64,000 bases of DNA from Tenodera sinensis (Eukaryota; Arthropoda; Insecta; Mantodea; Mantidae). Below are positions 48,590-61,465 of the stretch, piece after piece (positions within the stretch are counted from its first letter, which is position 1; each line of letters begins with the position of its first letter). The DNA lies in the NCBI GenBank assembly GCA_030765045.1, contig CM060961.1:138179564-138243563 (forward strand), read 5' to 3'. A model generated the notes under the pieces. It saw nothing but the letters and a program-made list of their open reading frames with translations. It was not told the origin of the DNA and ran no database searches. The position numbers and the translations under genes were made by a program.

Positions 48590-48940
48590 ATGAAGAAAAC
48601 TTCAGAAGATTTTCCCAGAAAATTCAAGATATATGTTTTATTCGTCATGAAAATATTTTAAACATGTTTTTTTAACTAAAATTGTTACAGCTACTTATGA
48701 GAAAACCGACTTTTGATTCTTGAGTTATATTGTTCACAGACAGGCACACATATATTCACAAACATTAGTGATTTGATTCTAAAAATAATTTTTACGGGTT
48801 CAGAGAAATCTCGACATAGAGATTTTGGGCGGAATACAATACTTCCCCTGCTCATAGTAGCAGAAAATGTGAAATGAAAAACAAAAGCACAAAAAATAAG
48901 TTTTAAACTAGATGAATCTAAGTTCCAGAATACCATTACT
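48590..48940 (-). repeat. Interspersed family X, copy F, truncated
   Basis: On the minus strand the sequence holds GGAAGTATTGTATTCCGCCC, CTCTATGTCGAGATTTCTC, the TGAACAATATAACTCAAGAATC block and part of the AT-rich body. The microsatellite position holds only a short CACACATAT stretch. Confidence 0.65.
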
Positions 48941-48944
48941 TAGA

Positions 48945-49490
48945 TTGCAAGTAGAATTACATATAAATAATTCTTAAAGGGTTAAATGGATTTGGTCTGA
49001 GAGTCAAGTTGGCACTAACAAAGTGTATTTTGTTTTGACAAAGGGAGTCTAGAGGTTTAGCTCAAACCGAGGTTAAACACCAACACATGGTGTTTGAGGT
49101 TACACAGATTTCCCTTGACGCGGCACACAGGACAATGCAGACACAGAAACTTCATAAAATATTAAACAACTGTACATCTACATGGCTCTATTGTGGTTTT
49201 GAGAGTGAATTAATTTCAACTGCTAAAATAAAGTTGAATTACTATCCAATGAAATTCTGCTACTTTTTACAGAAACAAAGCTCTGAAAATTGACTTCTGC
49301 CTAAACCAGTCTAAGGAACCGTTCAACAGGAAGTCTCTTGAAGTGTGAGGGCAACAATTTTGAATGGTACATTTTACCAGTGTGTAGTGGCAGCATTTTA
49401 AAGGTAATGTAAAGGTCATGTAATCCATATTTTAGCAACAGCATTTAAAGCGGGCTATTTTCCAAATGTTACATTGTTTTTGAGCTGTTC
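48945..49490. other. Non-coding DNA
   Basis: Nothing recognised. Confidence 0.4.
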
Positions 49491-49531
49491 GGATATCTGG
49501 ATTGTTACATGTATCAATTATATACAATACA

Positions 49532-49826
49532 ATGGATAATGTTAATGCCAGTTCAGGCAATAAACATGGTAGAAACAGATCTATTCACAAACAAGATTGG
49601 AAACGTCAAAAGGCAAAATTAACAGGGCACTCTAGTCAAGCGTATGCTAGCTCTTCTGGTAAAGGCAGCATTTGCTGTGGTTTTAGTTAGTGGTCATCAA
49701 GATGTGAAATTTCCTGAAGTTCAAGAGCAAATATTTGAACATTTCTGGGGTTCGAAAAATAAATCTATAAGTACAGGAAACTGGACGAGAGTCACAATAA
49801 ATAAACAAAGGAAAGCCCTGAAATGA
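49532..49826 (+). pseudogene. Unidentified frameshifted coding fragment
   Basis: Two overlapping frames read NRSIHKQDWKRQKAKLTGHS and then FPEVQEQIFEHFWG. The basic segment followed by an IF-x-x-FW pattern resembles uncharacterised proteins common in arthropod genomes. I cannot name it. It lies just upstream of the R1-like relic and could be part of another mobile element. Confidence 0.3.
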
Positions 49827-49989
49827 AATGTGGGATTATTTTCTATGAATAGGTGGGCAGCATACTTAAGCATTTCATACTCTGATTATGAAACTCTTGT
49901 ATGAGTCCATAAAAAGATTGAGGGTTGTTCAATCACAATGGCAAAAAAGGTATCTTGAACATCTTTATCCGTATCTGGATGAAGAAAGT

Positions 49990-52260
49990 GCTACTGCTAC
50001 TGCGACGACGACTACGACGACGACGACTACTGACAAGACTCAACAGAAGGCGCTCTGGAAGACAAGACGCAGAGGAGCTGAAAATAGAATATAAATAAAG
50101 TAGGAATGTATTAGGTAGACTCATTAAAGAATCCAAAAATAAATATTGCCAGAAATTGTGTGATGAACTTGATCAAGATATTTGGGGAACAGGTTACAAA
50201 TTAGTTACAGGACGGCTGACAAACAGGATGCCAATTGAACTAACAAGAGAAACGATAAGAACTGTGGCTAAGCATTTATTCCCGAGTAGGGAGGATAAAT
50301 CAGCGAATAGTATAAGGAGTAATGCAGTAATGCCATTTGCTCTGGAAGAATTACAAAATGCAGCGCAAAATATGAAATCAGGTAAAGCACAAGGCATAGA
50401 TGGTATTGCCCCAGAAGCTGTTAAGCATACTGTAGAAATAACTCCCGAATGGGTTTTAAGTGTTTTGGACACCTTACTAAGTAAACAGAAGTTTCCAGAT
50501 TAGGGAAAGTGGCCAAGCTCGTCCTCTTGTTAAGAGGAGGGAAGATGCTGCAAGACCCATCAGCTTTTAGACCGTTATGTCTCCTGAACACAATGAGTAA
50601 GTTATATGAGAGGCTAATAGTAATAAGGATAAGGCTTGACAAGGAAATTGATCAAGGAGAGGGATTATCCTATCATCAATATGGCTTCAGGAAAGGAAAG
50701 TCCACTATCCAAGCAATGGAATCAAAAATGAAACAGAAGATAAATGGATCTGTGTAATCACACTAGATGTGAGAAATGCATTTAACACTGCAACCTGGAG
50801 TAAAATAATCACAGAATTGCAGCGAAGGAATATATCTCTATATCTTATTAATATAATAAGACAATACTTTGATAAAAGATATATCCAGTTAGATAAAAAG
50901 GAGAACATACAAGTAACGGCGGGAGTACCACAGGGCTCAGTATTGGGACCCACATTATGGAATATTTTATATGGATATTTTATATACTGCGACTTAAATT
51001 GCCGGCGGGAACCCATACTATAGGCTTTGCTGGTGAGCTGGCGCTTGATGTAACTGCAATTGATGAAGAAGAGTTGATGTTTAGAGCAAACGAGTCCATG
51101 AGACACATACAGGAATGGATGAAGACCAATAAACTAGATCTGGCAGGACAGAAAACGGAAGCTGTGATTCTAAAAGGTCCCAGGAAGCGCAAGGAAGTGT
51201 TCTTCACTATTGGAGGTGCCACGGTTACACCCAGTAAAGCAGTACGATATTTGGGTGTAATGTTAGGTGATGGTGGAAATTTTGGAGAACACATTAGGAC
51301 AATTACCAAAAAGGCAGAGGAGAAAGTATCAGCATTGTGTAGGCTGATGCCAAATATTGGAGGCTCGTGTACCATGAAAAGGCAGTTGCTATGTAGTGCA
51401 GTGTATTCAGTGTTTATATGCCACACCTGTGTGGTGTTCTGTGCTTCAAAAAGGCATTTATAAGAACCTCATGGACAAGATACAAAGAAAGATGCTTTTG
51501 AGAATAGCCTGTGGGTATAGAACTATATCAACTAGAGCCTTGCAGCTTATAACAGGGTCTATCCCTATAGATTTACAAGTGGAGGAAAGCTAGGCCATAC
51601 ATGAGGCAGGTGGCGTAATTTCTAATCAAGAGAAGATTAATTGAGAAGTGGCAAAGGCGATGGCAAGAGACTACGATTGTGGGGTAGTGGACAAAGAAAA
51701 TCATTTCTGACATTAATAAATGGATAAATTGTAAGCATCGAACGCTGGATTACTTCCTGACGCAGGTCTTGACAGGACATGGGGGATTCATATATTGTGC
51801 TAAGAGTATAGGGAAAAGAGAGGATGATTTAAGCAAATATTGTACAGAAGTGGACACTGTAGAACATACCTTCTTTTACTGTAAAAATGGGAGTTACAAA
51901 GAAATAAAGCCCAACGGAAATTAGGGTTGCAGTTAAATGCTAATAATCTCGGTGATGTAATAATGGAAATTCAAGAAACATGGGCTATTGTAAAATCCCT
52001 ATCTAAATCGATATTATAGGTTAAAGAGGCCAAGGAAAGACACATACAGAGACCTTAGAACGCTTAGACAACTGCCATTTCTGAAGTAATGCCACCAGCA
52101 GTCCCAGAATGGCATGTGACGGAGCAGGGATTTTTTAATTGATAAGAGTCCAACTTGCTAGAGTAGCGTCCATGAGGGATTTTTCCCTGCCGGGGGAAAA
52201 AAGTGCCAACAGCCACCTGCCACCTGCCACCACCACTATATCATCATCGTCATATGCTTT
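49990..52260 (+). pseudogene. R1-clade LINE reverse transcriptase relic
   Basis: Plus-strand pieces appear in R1-like order. An LGRLIKESKNKYCQKL linker near 50110 is followed by GKAQGIDGIAPEAVK near 50380 and FRPLCLLNTMSKLYERL. YHQYGFRKGKSTIQ comes next, then TLDVRNAFNTATW near 50760 (first catalytic aspartate intact), and GVPQGSVLGPTLWN. The catalytic box GFAGELALDVTA near 51020 has lost its FADD. Then YLGVMLG, RKMLLRIACGYRTISTRALQ near 51490, and FLTQVLTGHGGF near 51750. The 3' part (52080-52260) looks like an R1 3' end (TGCCGGGGGAAAAAAGTGCC). At least three stops or shifts. A small (ACG)n tract at about 50003-50030 lies in the upstream part. No endonuclease or ORF1 is found. Confidence 0.8.
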
Positions 52261-52264
52261 TCTT

Positions 52265-53030
52265 TCTGCTTGGGAATAACGGTACCTGTTTGTAGACATA
52301 TGTGGTGCAGCGAAATGTCTAGGGTGCAGCAAGCGTATTCAACATTACTCCTGTCAGCCAATGTAATATTATAAAGGAGTGGAACGTGATATGATGAGAA
52401 ACACAAAAGATGCCGTAACCATGGAAAATGAGTTTCGAGTAGAACTTGTTGTTCTGCAACATGATCGGGATATGAAGTCCTTTCATCACAAAGCAAGCTT
52501 AAAACTTCCGAATTTCCACTCTACAGTTTGTCCAGATCGTGGTGGTACTCCACATGCGCGAGAGAGGAGAAATTAAGGAGAAGTGACTGGAGTGGTGGGG
52601 AACACGATGTCAGAACTCAGACAGTCACATACATACACAAGCAGTGCATGTTTACATATTATAAACAATTACTGTGTGGTTATCACAGTGAGGCCGAGCG
52701 ATGCACTGATCCCCACCTCTCCTATTATGCACGTAGGCGCGCACCTTCTATTGCGCATCTATGCTTCAGGAGTGGGGGAGTGTCACAACAATCTGGACAA
52801 ATTGTACATAGACACGCTGCTCACATATTAAGCATTTTTGGATGTACTTACCTGTCCCGCAGTTGTTTCATTAATGAAATCTTTAAATATGGTCAGAGTA
52901 ATTGACAACAATTTAAAATTTAGTCTTTGCCTTTGTACAACAAAGATAATTACTCCAACTATTGCAAAGATAATTAGGGGAGAAGAGTACCAAAACCTCG
53001 ATGTCTGAATCACAATTAAACATAATTGTA
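52265..53030. other. Non-coding DNA
   Basis: Nothing recognised. Short open frames on both strands lack motifs. Confidence 0.4.
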
Positions 53031-53035
53031 CATAC

Positions 53036-53410
53036 TGTGACTTTGGTGGGTGTAAAGTAAACAGGACAGATGTAGTCGAGATAAAGAAACACTTTTATTT
53101 CCGTAAACAGTAACTTTGTACACTCGTTGCAACAGCAAGAAAGTCTTTACCGATTCACCAACAGCACGGCTCCGAATTCGTAACACAAAAACTGTCCCTT
53201 CTCACACTTTACCGCTATTTGTATCTCCCAGGCACTATTCTGGAAACTTCATGAAAGTTCAGTTATTATTGCGGTGAAATACAAAGCAGAAAATTCCAGA
53301 AGTCTCTATCCCTTTCTCTCTTTCGGCAAGCGCCCCAACAATGCGGCCATTCTCTGTCTCTTCCCTTCGGCTCCTTTGCGGTAGTGCCGACAATAATGCG
53401 ATGGGCGACA
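53036..53410 (-). repeat. Solo LTR of the compact LTR family with 4-bp duplication
   Basis: On the minus strand it runs TGTCGCCC...AAAGTCACA and matches the LTRs at 43.2 and 44.4 kb. ATAC at 53032-53035 and 53411-53414 is the target duplication, in keeping with Ty3/gypsy integration. It carries about 51 extra bases (53324-53374) absent from the paired LTRs. No internal region is present, as expected after LTR-LTR recombination. Confidence 0.88.
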
Positions 53411-53414
53411 ATAC

Positions 53415-53865
53415 TGAATATAGGAATAGGAGAGATACGGAGGGGGTTCCGCACAAGCTTATTGTGCTTATTCCCCCCCCCCCCCCCCCCAAGAGAGCAC
53501 CCCCGGGAGGAACGATGAGGTGAGAGGAGACCCTAGGTGGCCAAAACCAGAGTAGCGGTACGGACAGACAGAGGTCCATAAGGTGTACCAAGCTTGACGA
53601 CACCCCAAGGTCTTTAGAACACCCGGGGCCTTCCCCGCCCCCAGGAACCCACCTTGAAAGAACCAACGGGATGAAGGATGAATAATATGATTAAGGCGGT
53701 ACAGTGGAGATACTGAATCACTCGGTTAGTGAATATAATACAGGTACATACGCATAAGTGGCAGAACAGCTACGAAACGGAATGCTCTTTTGTTGCAACA
53801 TGAAATATTATTTCTATTTCACCTTGTATACATAGTCAATACTAGCAAAAATAAATCTGATGTGT
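53415..53865. other. GC-rich spacer with a C tract
   Basis: Includes a run of about 20 C at about 53471-53490. Nothing recognised. Confidence 0.4.
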
Positions 53866-53877
53866 TACACTCACATG

Positions 53878-55399
53878 ACTTTCTCTACTCGTATACTAAC
53901 TATTCCTACGAATACATTCCTCTATCATCTCCATGAGATAAACATTTGCAGAAATTATTTCTAGTATTCTTGTAGGTGCAAGAAAATCAAATTGTTGGAT
54001 ATCTGCCCTATTTTAAGGTTGTCATAAAGACAACAACCTGCTAATAGATTTGTAGAAAAAGACAGTTTTGAATATGAATGGTAAAGGATAAGAAATCGCA
54101 AAAGTAAAAATATTTACTAGAGAAAGTGTAATAATGTACATAATTGTTATAACATTTGGAACTCAGACAGCTAACCATTTTAGAATTATTTATTTAGTTA
54201 ATAAATTGTAATATAGAGATTAATGTGTAAAACGTAGAAAGAATCACAGCTAATTTGTAAAACAATATCTTCTAAAACACACAATTGCAGTTCAAAACGT
54301 CAGAACAAATTCACGGTACATTTAGTAATCACTCCACGAGCACCAAAAAAGTGGACCAATCACTACAAAATTTGAAATGTTGTATTTGTCTCTTAAATAA
54401 GGAATGTAAGGCTCATAATGTAGTTTTTTTGCTTTATCAATCTCCTTAATTTGGTATGCGTTTTTATGGGGTCAAGAATTAGTCCCATATTTTGTTGGCC
54501 TTCAAAGACAATTACAACTGTTTCTTCGTAAAAATAAGGTTAGAAAATGTGTTGTCAACGAAAGTAGTCCATTTCGAAACCATCAGAATGTATACGTTTC
54601 AATAAATAGTTACTAATTATTCCTGGATATAAAAATCTTGTTACTAATATTTCCACAATCTAGCAAGTGTCTTTTAAACTTAAGCGACATAAATATCAAT
54701 ATATGTCACCAACTTCTATAACTACAAATTCCTTATAGCGGTAACGTGAAAATCAAATGCCTTGTCATGGTCCAAAGTACGCTTTGAGCGGTTAATATTT
54801 TAAAGTCGGTCACTATATGCATTTGAGGAAAGTATAGGAGCTGCAAATCTCACACCAATAACAAGAAATATCTCTGAAATGGTTCAATCCACAAAAGACA
54901 TAATTTGTGTGTTTCAACGAGATCTACATTTATTGCATAGTAAGGTTTGGTCTGTCTCTTACGGTTTACCACTTATGTAAAAGTCATCAGGAGTAAACAG
55001 GACTACGTGGGCTATACCCAGTGAAATTCAACATATACATTTTATTTGTTATAATAATATTTAAACATATGTCATTTTAATCATAAATGTTAGAGCAATT
55101 TTCGAGAATATAAAAAATTTCGAAAAACTTTCCATGTAAAGACTAGGGTGGAGGAATTTTCTTTAAATGTTCATGTTGCATCCTTGAAAGATATTAAACT
55201 TAAATACCAATTTTGGTTTTTAACCGACTTTTCGCGTTTAGGTTATGCTCTTGATACACACGCGCGCGGAACTTTTGATAAAAGTGCTTTCTTTTTTATT
55301 CAGAGGGCCTCAAAACAGATATTTCCGGTGAAATCCCGACATCGAATTTTTGGGTGGATTACAATACTTCCTCTACTTACTATGCGTAGTAGAGAAAGT
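53878..55399 (-). repeat. Interspersed family X, copy G, with an extra middle segment
   Basis: Exact 12-bp inverted ends: ACTTTCTCTACT at 53878-53889 and AGTAGAGAAAGT at 55388-55399. The right 560 bp (54840-55399) match the family body. The left about 130 bp match the 3' end of copies B and D. The middle (about 54010-54840) is not found in the other copies and is probably an insertion or replacement. The microsatellite site holds ACACACGCGCGCGG. Confidence 0.75.
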
Positions 55400-55725
55400 A
55401 AAAAGGTGCAAGTCTTCTGATGTTGCAAATCATACAACTGAGCCGCCACTGTCTTTTCTTCCACTTGTGTAGCCCTTCCATTCCGGCCCCTTCGACGGTC
55501 TTTTCCCTTTTGATTCCTTATTTCTGCTAGTAGCGCCAACATGGACGAAGATGTCAGACCAATTAGGATGTGGCTGCACCTCACGTGACCTCTTTGCAGA
55601 TTAAATAATTTAATGATACCGTTAAGAAAGACGACAATAGCTGTGCGATTACTTTTCTATCATTTTATCACAAATCACAGTTTTCTATTCCTCATTAATA
55701 GTCTAAAATCACAATTTCTGCCTCT
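55400..55725. other. Non-coding DNA
   Basis: Nothing recognised. Confidence 0.4.
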
Positions 55726-55729
55726 CATA

Positions 55730-56186
55730 ACTTTGCTCAGTCCTTTTGGTGTCTCCCTTCACTTCCTCTGTCCTTCATAGACTGTACAATTATTCGCGAC
55801 GCTCGTTGAATCTTCTTGCGATGACCGACGTATCTATTGCGACACACACACGCACAGTTGTCTCACACTCGCTGACACACTACCACTCGTGTCCGTAACT
55901 AAACTAAAAACTCATTGCTCGGCTCTCCTCTGGTCTCTTTATATATTGGGGATGACGTCACATACTTTTTTTGAGTTCCACACACATGCACCGGAAATGA
56001 CAGCTAGAAATCTCGCCAACGTTCTCAACACCCTTTTGTTTCTGCCGCCTCGATTGTTATCCGCCATGTACATACAGCAGTCGCGCGAGTCAGCTCGGCC
56101 TTGAACGTCTGTGTCCGCTCGCCGGCTGTGGTGTGAAGTAGCTTGGCACCATCCTCTTTTGTTGAGCACCGAGCCCGACGTCACAA
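55730..56186 (-). repeat. LTR-like block, copy 2
   Basis: On the minus strand it starts TGTGACGTCGGGCTCGGTG, passes a TATA-like CAATATATAAAGAG near 55945 and shares ordered blocks with the block at 24.5-25.2 kb (GATGACGTCAC, CAGTCGCGCGAG, GCCTTGAACG on the plus strand). A short CA stretch lies where the other copy has a long (CA)n. It is probably an LTR of an unidentified family, with no partner nearby. Confidence 0.5.
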
Positions 56187-56189
56187 TAT

Positions 56190-56695
56190 TTAGAATTAAG
56201 ATTTTTATTCAATTGTTTATTTTCGCATTTTACGTGAAATTTTCAATCAGAACAGCTCATGCTTGAGCGCAATAATTATATTTTCGTGCATTGTCCCATT
56301 TATATGAAGTATAATCTTGTAACCTGCTCCTTATCTGCCGAGAGATTATAGAGACATTTGCTTTAGTTACTTTGTCCTGAAACGATGCAAATAGAGCGTT
56401 ATTTAAGAAAAACAGCCATCATGTTATTATTTTTGTAAGCTTTATGTTGAAATATCCAAGTGAATAATTTCATCTTAGAAGTTGCAGTATAGTTTATTTA
56501 ATATTGACTAGTGCACATCGTCTTTGTCTGTCTGGATGGACGACAACTTTGTGATGATTGAATTAAATGGCGAAGACCTCCAATTTCACCATCTTGCAAC
56601 TTTTATGAAATCGGAAGTTAAGGCCAAAAGCCGATGGTTCAGGCCTACCAGTGAATAAATACGATTATAGCGCCAGTTACTCTATAGTACTTGGA
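56190..56695. other. Non-coding DNA
   Basis: Nothing recognised. Confidence 0.4.
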
Positions 56696-56699
56696 AACG

Positions 56700-56885
56700 T
56701 ATGTTGTCACCTGTTCACAAAGCCACAATCTAGGCTTTGTTCTACCGTGTTTGTGTGAATGCTTGGAATTGTGGAATAAGGAATCGTGGGTTCGAGCCCC
56801 GATTGGGGCACAGGAGTTTTGTGCTTGTAAATCTGTATGTATAAGTGCACAAACACAGAAAAACAACAGACCGTAGGGAAAAGGG
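56700..56885 (+). mobile_element. Possible tRNA-derived SINE
   Basis: B-box-like GGGTTCGAGCCCCG at 56778-56791 after a GC-poor, tRNA-like head, with an A-rich end (CACAAACACAGAAAAACAAC). No second copy in the window. Confidence 0.4.
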
Positions 56886-56958
56886 AGAAAAGTAAGAAAG
56901 GAAAAACGAAAAAAGAAGATATTTAAAAATATAATAATAGGTAATAATAACAACAATC

Positions 56959-57494
<536 letters not shown>

Positions 57495-57731
57495 TAGCTA
57501 TAAAAATTGCACCATAGCCTCATGGGTGCAAAATATAAATGGCTGCTAAGTTAAAGAAGGAAGTTTTTACAGTGTCACGGAGGAATTGTTTGGCTCGAAA
57601 AGAAAATTAGAAATCTATGCTCAGCTGCTCTATTCATTTATTTCAGGATTCGTGCAGTGGTTTAGCTAACTTTGGGAAAGGTACAGGAAGGTTCAAATTA
57701 TATTTTTGTGTAAAATTACTAACATACTTGA

Positions 57732-57915
57732 CATCTCAGCACTGGTTAGGGACTTCCACGTGTCTCTGGTGGGCCTGTCTAGCTGCGAGTCTGATATCGC
57801 CCCTTCGTTTCCCTGATTCATCCCTGCTTCCTGCGGGGTGGTGGCCACAATAGACCTGTGTAGGTCGATGTGAACGAGGTGTTTTCCTCTGTACTGTAGC
57901 CTTTACCTTTACCTT
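57732..57915 (+). mobile_element. SINE-D, 3' fragment
   Basis: CAGCACTGGTTAGGGACTTC, TGTGTAGGTCGATGTGAACG and a CTTTACCTTTACC tail match the 3' part of the 19.4 kb copy. Confidence 0.65.
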
Positions 57916-58620
57916 GACTCATATACTTTGCGGATTACATTTAGGACTTTTCTAATAATTCAAAATGATTTTTAACAAAGTACCCAAATGAGGGATACTT
58001 TTTCAAACTCGGCTATCAGAACTACACTATAAATATTTTTATCTGAATGGTGCTTTGCATTCCTAAGGGTATATATTTTTAGATTTAGCACTGTGAACGA
58101 TTCATGAATACCTGTTTTTCACATAAATTCCTTCGAAACGAAGGGTAAGAGAAATGAGAATTTTTAAAATGGGGTCCAAATAAGAGACATCAGCTTTCTT
58201 ATAATTGGGCCGTTCTTTGCGTTGCCATTTCGGCTTCTTTGATTCTGGCTTTGCGGTAGCTTGACACATAAAGCGGTCGCTTTGTGAGGAAGTGGAAAGC
58301 CAATTTTAGCTCGAACTATACGTGCATGGATAAACGCAGAAACTGCACTAATGGATCAGTAATGCGTAGGGAAAGAACAAACATATTGTTCAGAAGTATA
58401 AATAAATAAATAATGTTCGCCCCAAACAATAATAGCTTAGCGAACATAGCTAAGGAAAAAATAAGGAATATTTATGACTTTTAACCTCCGCGTTCGCCAT
58501 GTGCTCTTTGATGGTATGTCAAACATCATTCTCACTTTTCCCCTCACGTGTCTTCAGAACATAATCCAGTGCAGAATAAATATTCATCATCTGCATCATC
58601 TCTGCATCATCAACCACTCT
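57916..58620. other. Non-coding DNA
   Basis: Nothing recognised. Confidence 0.4.
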
Positions 58621-58626
58621 TATTGG

Positions 58627-58895
58627 TTTTTTTTTTTTTTGTTTTTTTTTTTGTTTTTTTTTTTTGTGGGGAAAAAGGCTACTTATGCCCTTAACGCATG
58701 CAAGCATGCCAAGCATACGAGTGTAAGACTCCTACCCGGGTTTCGAACCCGGGCAGCCTACTCACCAAAAACCCCCACCGGAAGTCTTGAGGTCAAAACC
58801 TCATTGCTGCAGTACCGCATAGATGCACTTGCGCATTCTGTGGTGATAGATGAATGCTGCCTGCCAGTGGCAGGAACAGCGAGTGAAATTACTTA
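58627..58895 (-). mobile_element. tRNA-related SINE-H with a long poly-A tail
   Basis: The T-rich run 58627-58665, three T tracts separated by single G, would be the poly-A tail on the minus strand. Ahead of it is a B-box-like GGGTTCGAAACCCGGG, which is also palindromic. Single copy here; 5' end uncertain. Confidence 0.5.
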
Positions 58896-58899
58896 AGTG

Positions 58900-60290
58900 C
58901 CAGAGCACAAACTTGACTAAGCCCTGAGCGCCCCCTGGTAGCAAGTATTTGGGACCATGTAGTGTCTTATTAGAATCCAGGATCCACTGAAATTCTGTGG
59001 CTGTTTATGTTCGAAGACGTTATTGTAGACATCACTATTAACCCACTTATAGCAACTTCTATGGGTCCTATATTAGCAATAAGTAATTTATTGTGCTTAG
59101 AATTCACCTTCATAGTAGAGCTTTATGACTTCAAAGAATATGACAATACAATTATTCAACTCGTGCAATAGTTTTATCGTTCTCAGCTTACAACTATTTA
59201 TGTTACAGGCACCACAATACAACAATAAGCTTTCCAAACAAAAGCATTATATTACAAATAACAGCATGTGATTGGCGGGATACAACGGTAACTCTAATTA
59301 GGAGACTACTTCTTATATTGATGTTTTACACACTCATTCTTGTTAAAGGATAAGATTATCTTTAGGAATACGTAAAATAAAGGTTATATAGATAGCGAAT
59401 ATCAGCTTACGTAAATGAAGGTGATATAGCCTCTTGTAGCATTATTTTGCGAAATACCTTGAAAGTAGAATTAGCTAACGATTGCTTAACTTAATGATGA
59501 ATTAGTTTTGTTGTTAACGAGCAAACTGTAAGTGAATTTCATCTTTGAAGTCATTAATACTCGTACCTAGCCCCTTCCCCCAAAATGAACCTCCTGCTTC
59601 TAACATGATGCAAAGCAGAGTCCCTCACATAATTTGTAGTTGCACAGAACCCATTTATTTTTTTCCCCTGTCATAAAACAGAAACCTTGCACCGCTAGTC
59701 ATTTAGTACGCACCTACGTGCCTGTTTCAACCCACTGGCAGGTAATACTATACTACTAGTATTTAGTGTAATCATTGTCAACTTGATGAATTGGAAGAGT
59801 TTAGCTGCCAGCCATTTCACAGGCTGCTTTGTCTCCATTTTTATTTTCTTCTTCAGGACAAATAGCGCATTTTGTGGCTTACTTTTTGTGCCTTTATTGA
59901 GTGATATTTTGGTCATCTTAGGTATTATGAAATAGAATAAGGCAGAAAAGTTACCACAAAAAGAACCGGCAGTGACAGAACTTTGTGACAAAACAGCTGC
60001 CAATCATTGTCCAAAACAATCTCCGTCTGTGACGTAGCATTTTGTTTTTGTACAGCTTAAGGGGCAGGGTTAACAACACAAAAGAAATCAAATTACTGAC
60101 AGAGAAGAGACAGCAGACAAAAGATCACGATAGAGAGAAAACTGGGTTCACGTAGGAGGCATTCGCTTCACCCACAGCATTTTATTGCTGGAAAGGAAAC
60201 CCAAAAAGTAAAAAAGCATCTCAAAACTAAGTTAATGAAAGAAGCATTTCTTTGTATAACAGAGTAGGAGAAAAGATTGTCGATAGCTGA
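58900..60290. other. Non-coding DNA
   Basis: No repeat shared with other regions. The minus-strand open frame at 59695-60003 (102 residues) has no recognised domain. Confidence 0.4.
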
Positions 60291-60589
60291 AAGAGTGAGT
60301 GAGTAGTGGGGTTTACGGGCCCGTCGACAACTAGGTCATTAGGGCCCGAAGTCCAAAAATAAAAACAAAGAAATAAACCCTCACCCTTTTAAAGCTAAAA
60401 AGTGAAAGTTAAAATACCTAAAAATGAACATTATAACTACTAAAAAGAGAGCTAAGACAGCTAAAAACGGAAAATTAAAACCGATAAACACTTAAATTAC
60501 TAAAGACATAAAACTGGCTACTGTTAAAAAGGGCTAAAAACATGAGTAAAACATCCTAAAAGTATATTTCCGCCAAGATAAAAGAAACC

Positions 60590-61465
60590 TTACACTTGCT
60601 TACCAAAATCGATATGCGCAACAAACCGCAGTACTGTATTTACAGCTACTGGATCGTTGCCTAACAAGGTGCACAGTGTAAGACCCAGGCCAAAGGACTG
60701 GCGCTCACGAGCATATCGCGGACAATCAGTAAGGACATGTGCAACGGAGAGTGGGACATTGCACGTCGCACAGACAGGCTCCGGATCACCGCGCAAAAGG
60801 TGTGCATGCGTGGCTCGAGTGTGGCCTATCCTCAGGCGGGTTAAAATCACCTCCTCACGCCTGGAATCCCTGCAAGATGTTTGCCAGGGTTGTACCGTGT
60901 CCTTGATTGTCCGTAACTGAGTGCCAGCTAACGCTTCCCAAGATTGTTGCCAGAGAGAAAATAGATGGCGACGAAAGTACTTCTGAACATCTATATAGGG
61001 TAACGTACGGGTGGAATATTCCGGAAGGCGGCATGCAGACTTCGCAGCCGCATCCACCGCCTCGTTGCCCGGAATACCCACATGACCTGGGATCCACGTA
61101 AAAACGAACTGGTATCCGCGAGATAACAACTGAGATAAAAGTGCCTGTATTTTAATAATTAATACCGAGTTGCCAACAAATTGTTGCAGCGCCTGAAGGA
61201 CGCTCAGCGAGTCGCAACACACAATTAAATGTTCAGGAACTGAACGGGAGATAAAAAGTAAGAAATAAAAGATGGCAAACAGCTCGGCGGTAAAAACTGA
61301 ACTGGCGTCTGGAAGGCGGTATGTGTGAACCTCACCGTTGTATATAAATGCGGAACCCGTCGTACTACCCAACTGGGAGCCATCGGTGAATACCGGAGTA
61401 TAAGTCCGGTATCGGCCCAGAACTGCGGTGAAGAGTTGACGGAACACCGAAGGAGGGGTAGCGGT
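60590..61465 (-). CDS. LINE ORF2 C-terminal part: RNase H domain and CCHC knuckle
   Basis: In the same frame as the upstream RT segment, separated only by a TAG at 61466-61468. Counting from the internal Met at 61447 (285 codons), the RNase H acidic residues fall at Asp22 (FTDGS), Glu55 (AEL), Asp79 (CDSLS) and Asp132 (after WIPGHVGIPGNEAVD). RNase H would degrade the RNA template during target-primed reverse transcription. A knuckle C226-x2-C229-x7-H237-x4-C242 follows, as in I-type and R1-type ORF2 tails. The residues look intact. This piece could be made only by readthrough, by internal initiation, or from an allele without the stop. Confidence 0.85.
   Translation of the reverse strand, partial: TATPPSVFRQLFTAVLGRYRTYTPVFTDGSQLGSTTGSAFIYNGEVHTYRLPDASSVFTAELFAIFYFLLFISRSVPEHLIVCCDSLSVLQALQQFVGNSVLIIKIQALLSQLLSRGYQFVFTWIPGHVGIPGNEAVDAAAKSACRLPEYSTRTLPYIDVQKYFRRHLFSLWQQSWEALAGTQLRTIKDTVQPWQTSCRDSRREEVILTRLRIGHTRATHAHLLRGDPEPVCATCNVPLSVAHVLTDCPRYARERQSFGLGLTLCTLLGNDPVAVNTVLRFVAHIDFGKQV

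Noticed and set aside
53259..53666. 135-codon minus-strand frame through the solo LTR and C tract
   Set aside because: It runs from GC-rich spacer through a homopolymer into a non-coding LTR. No domain.
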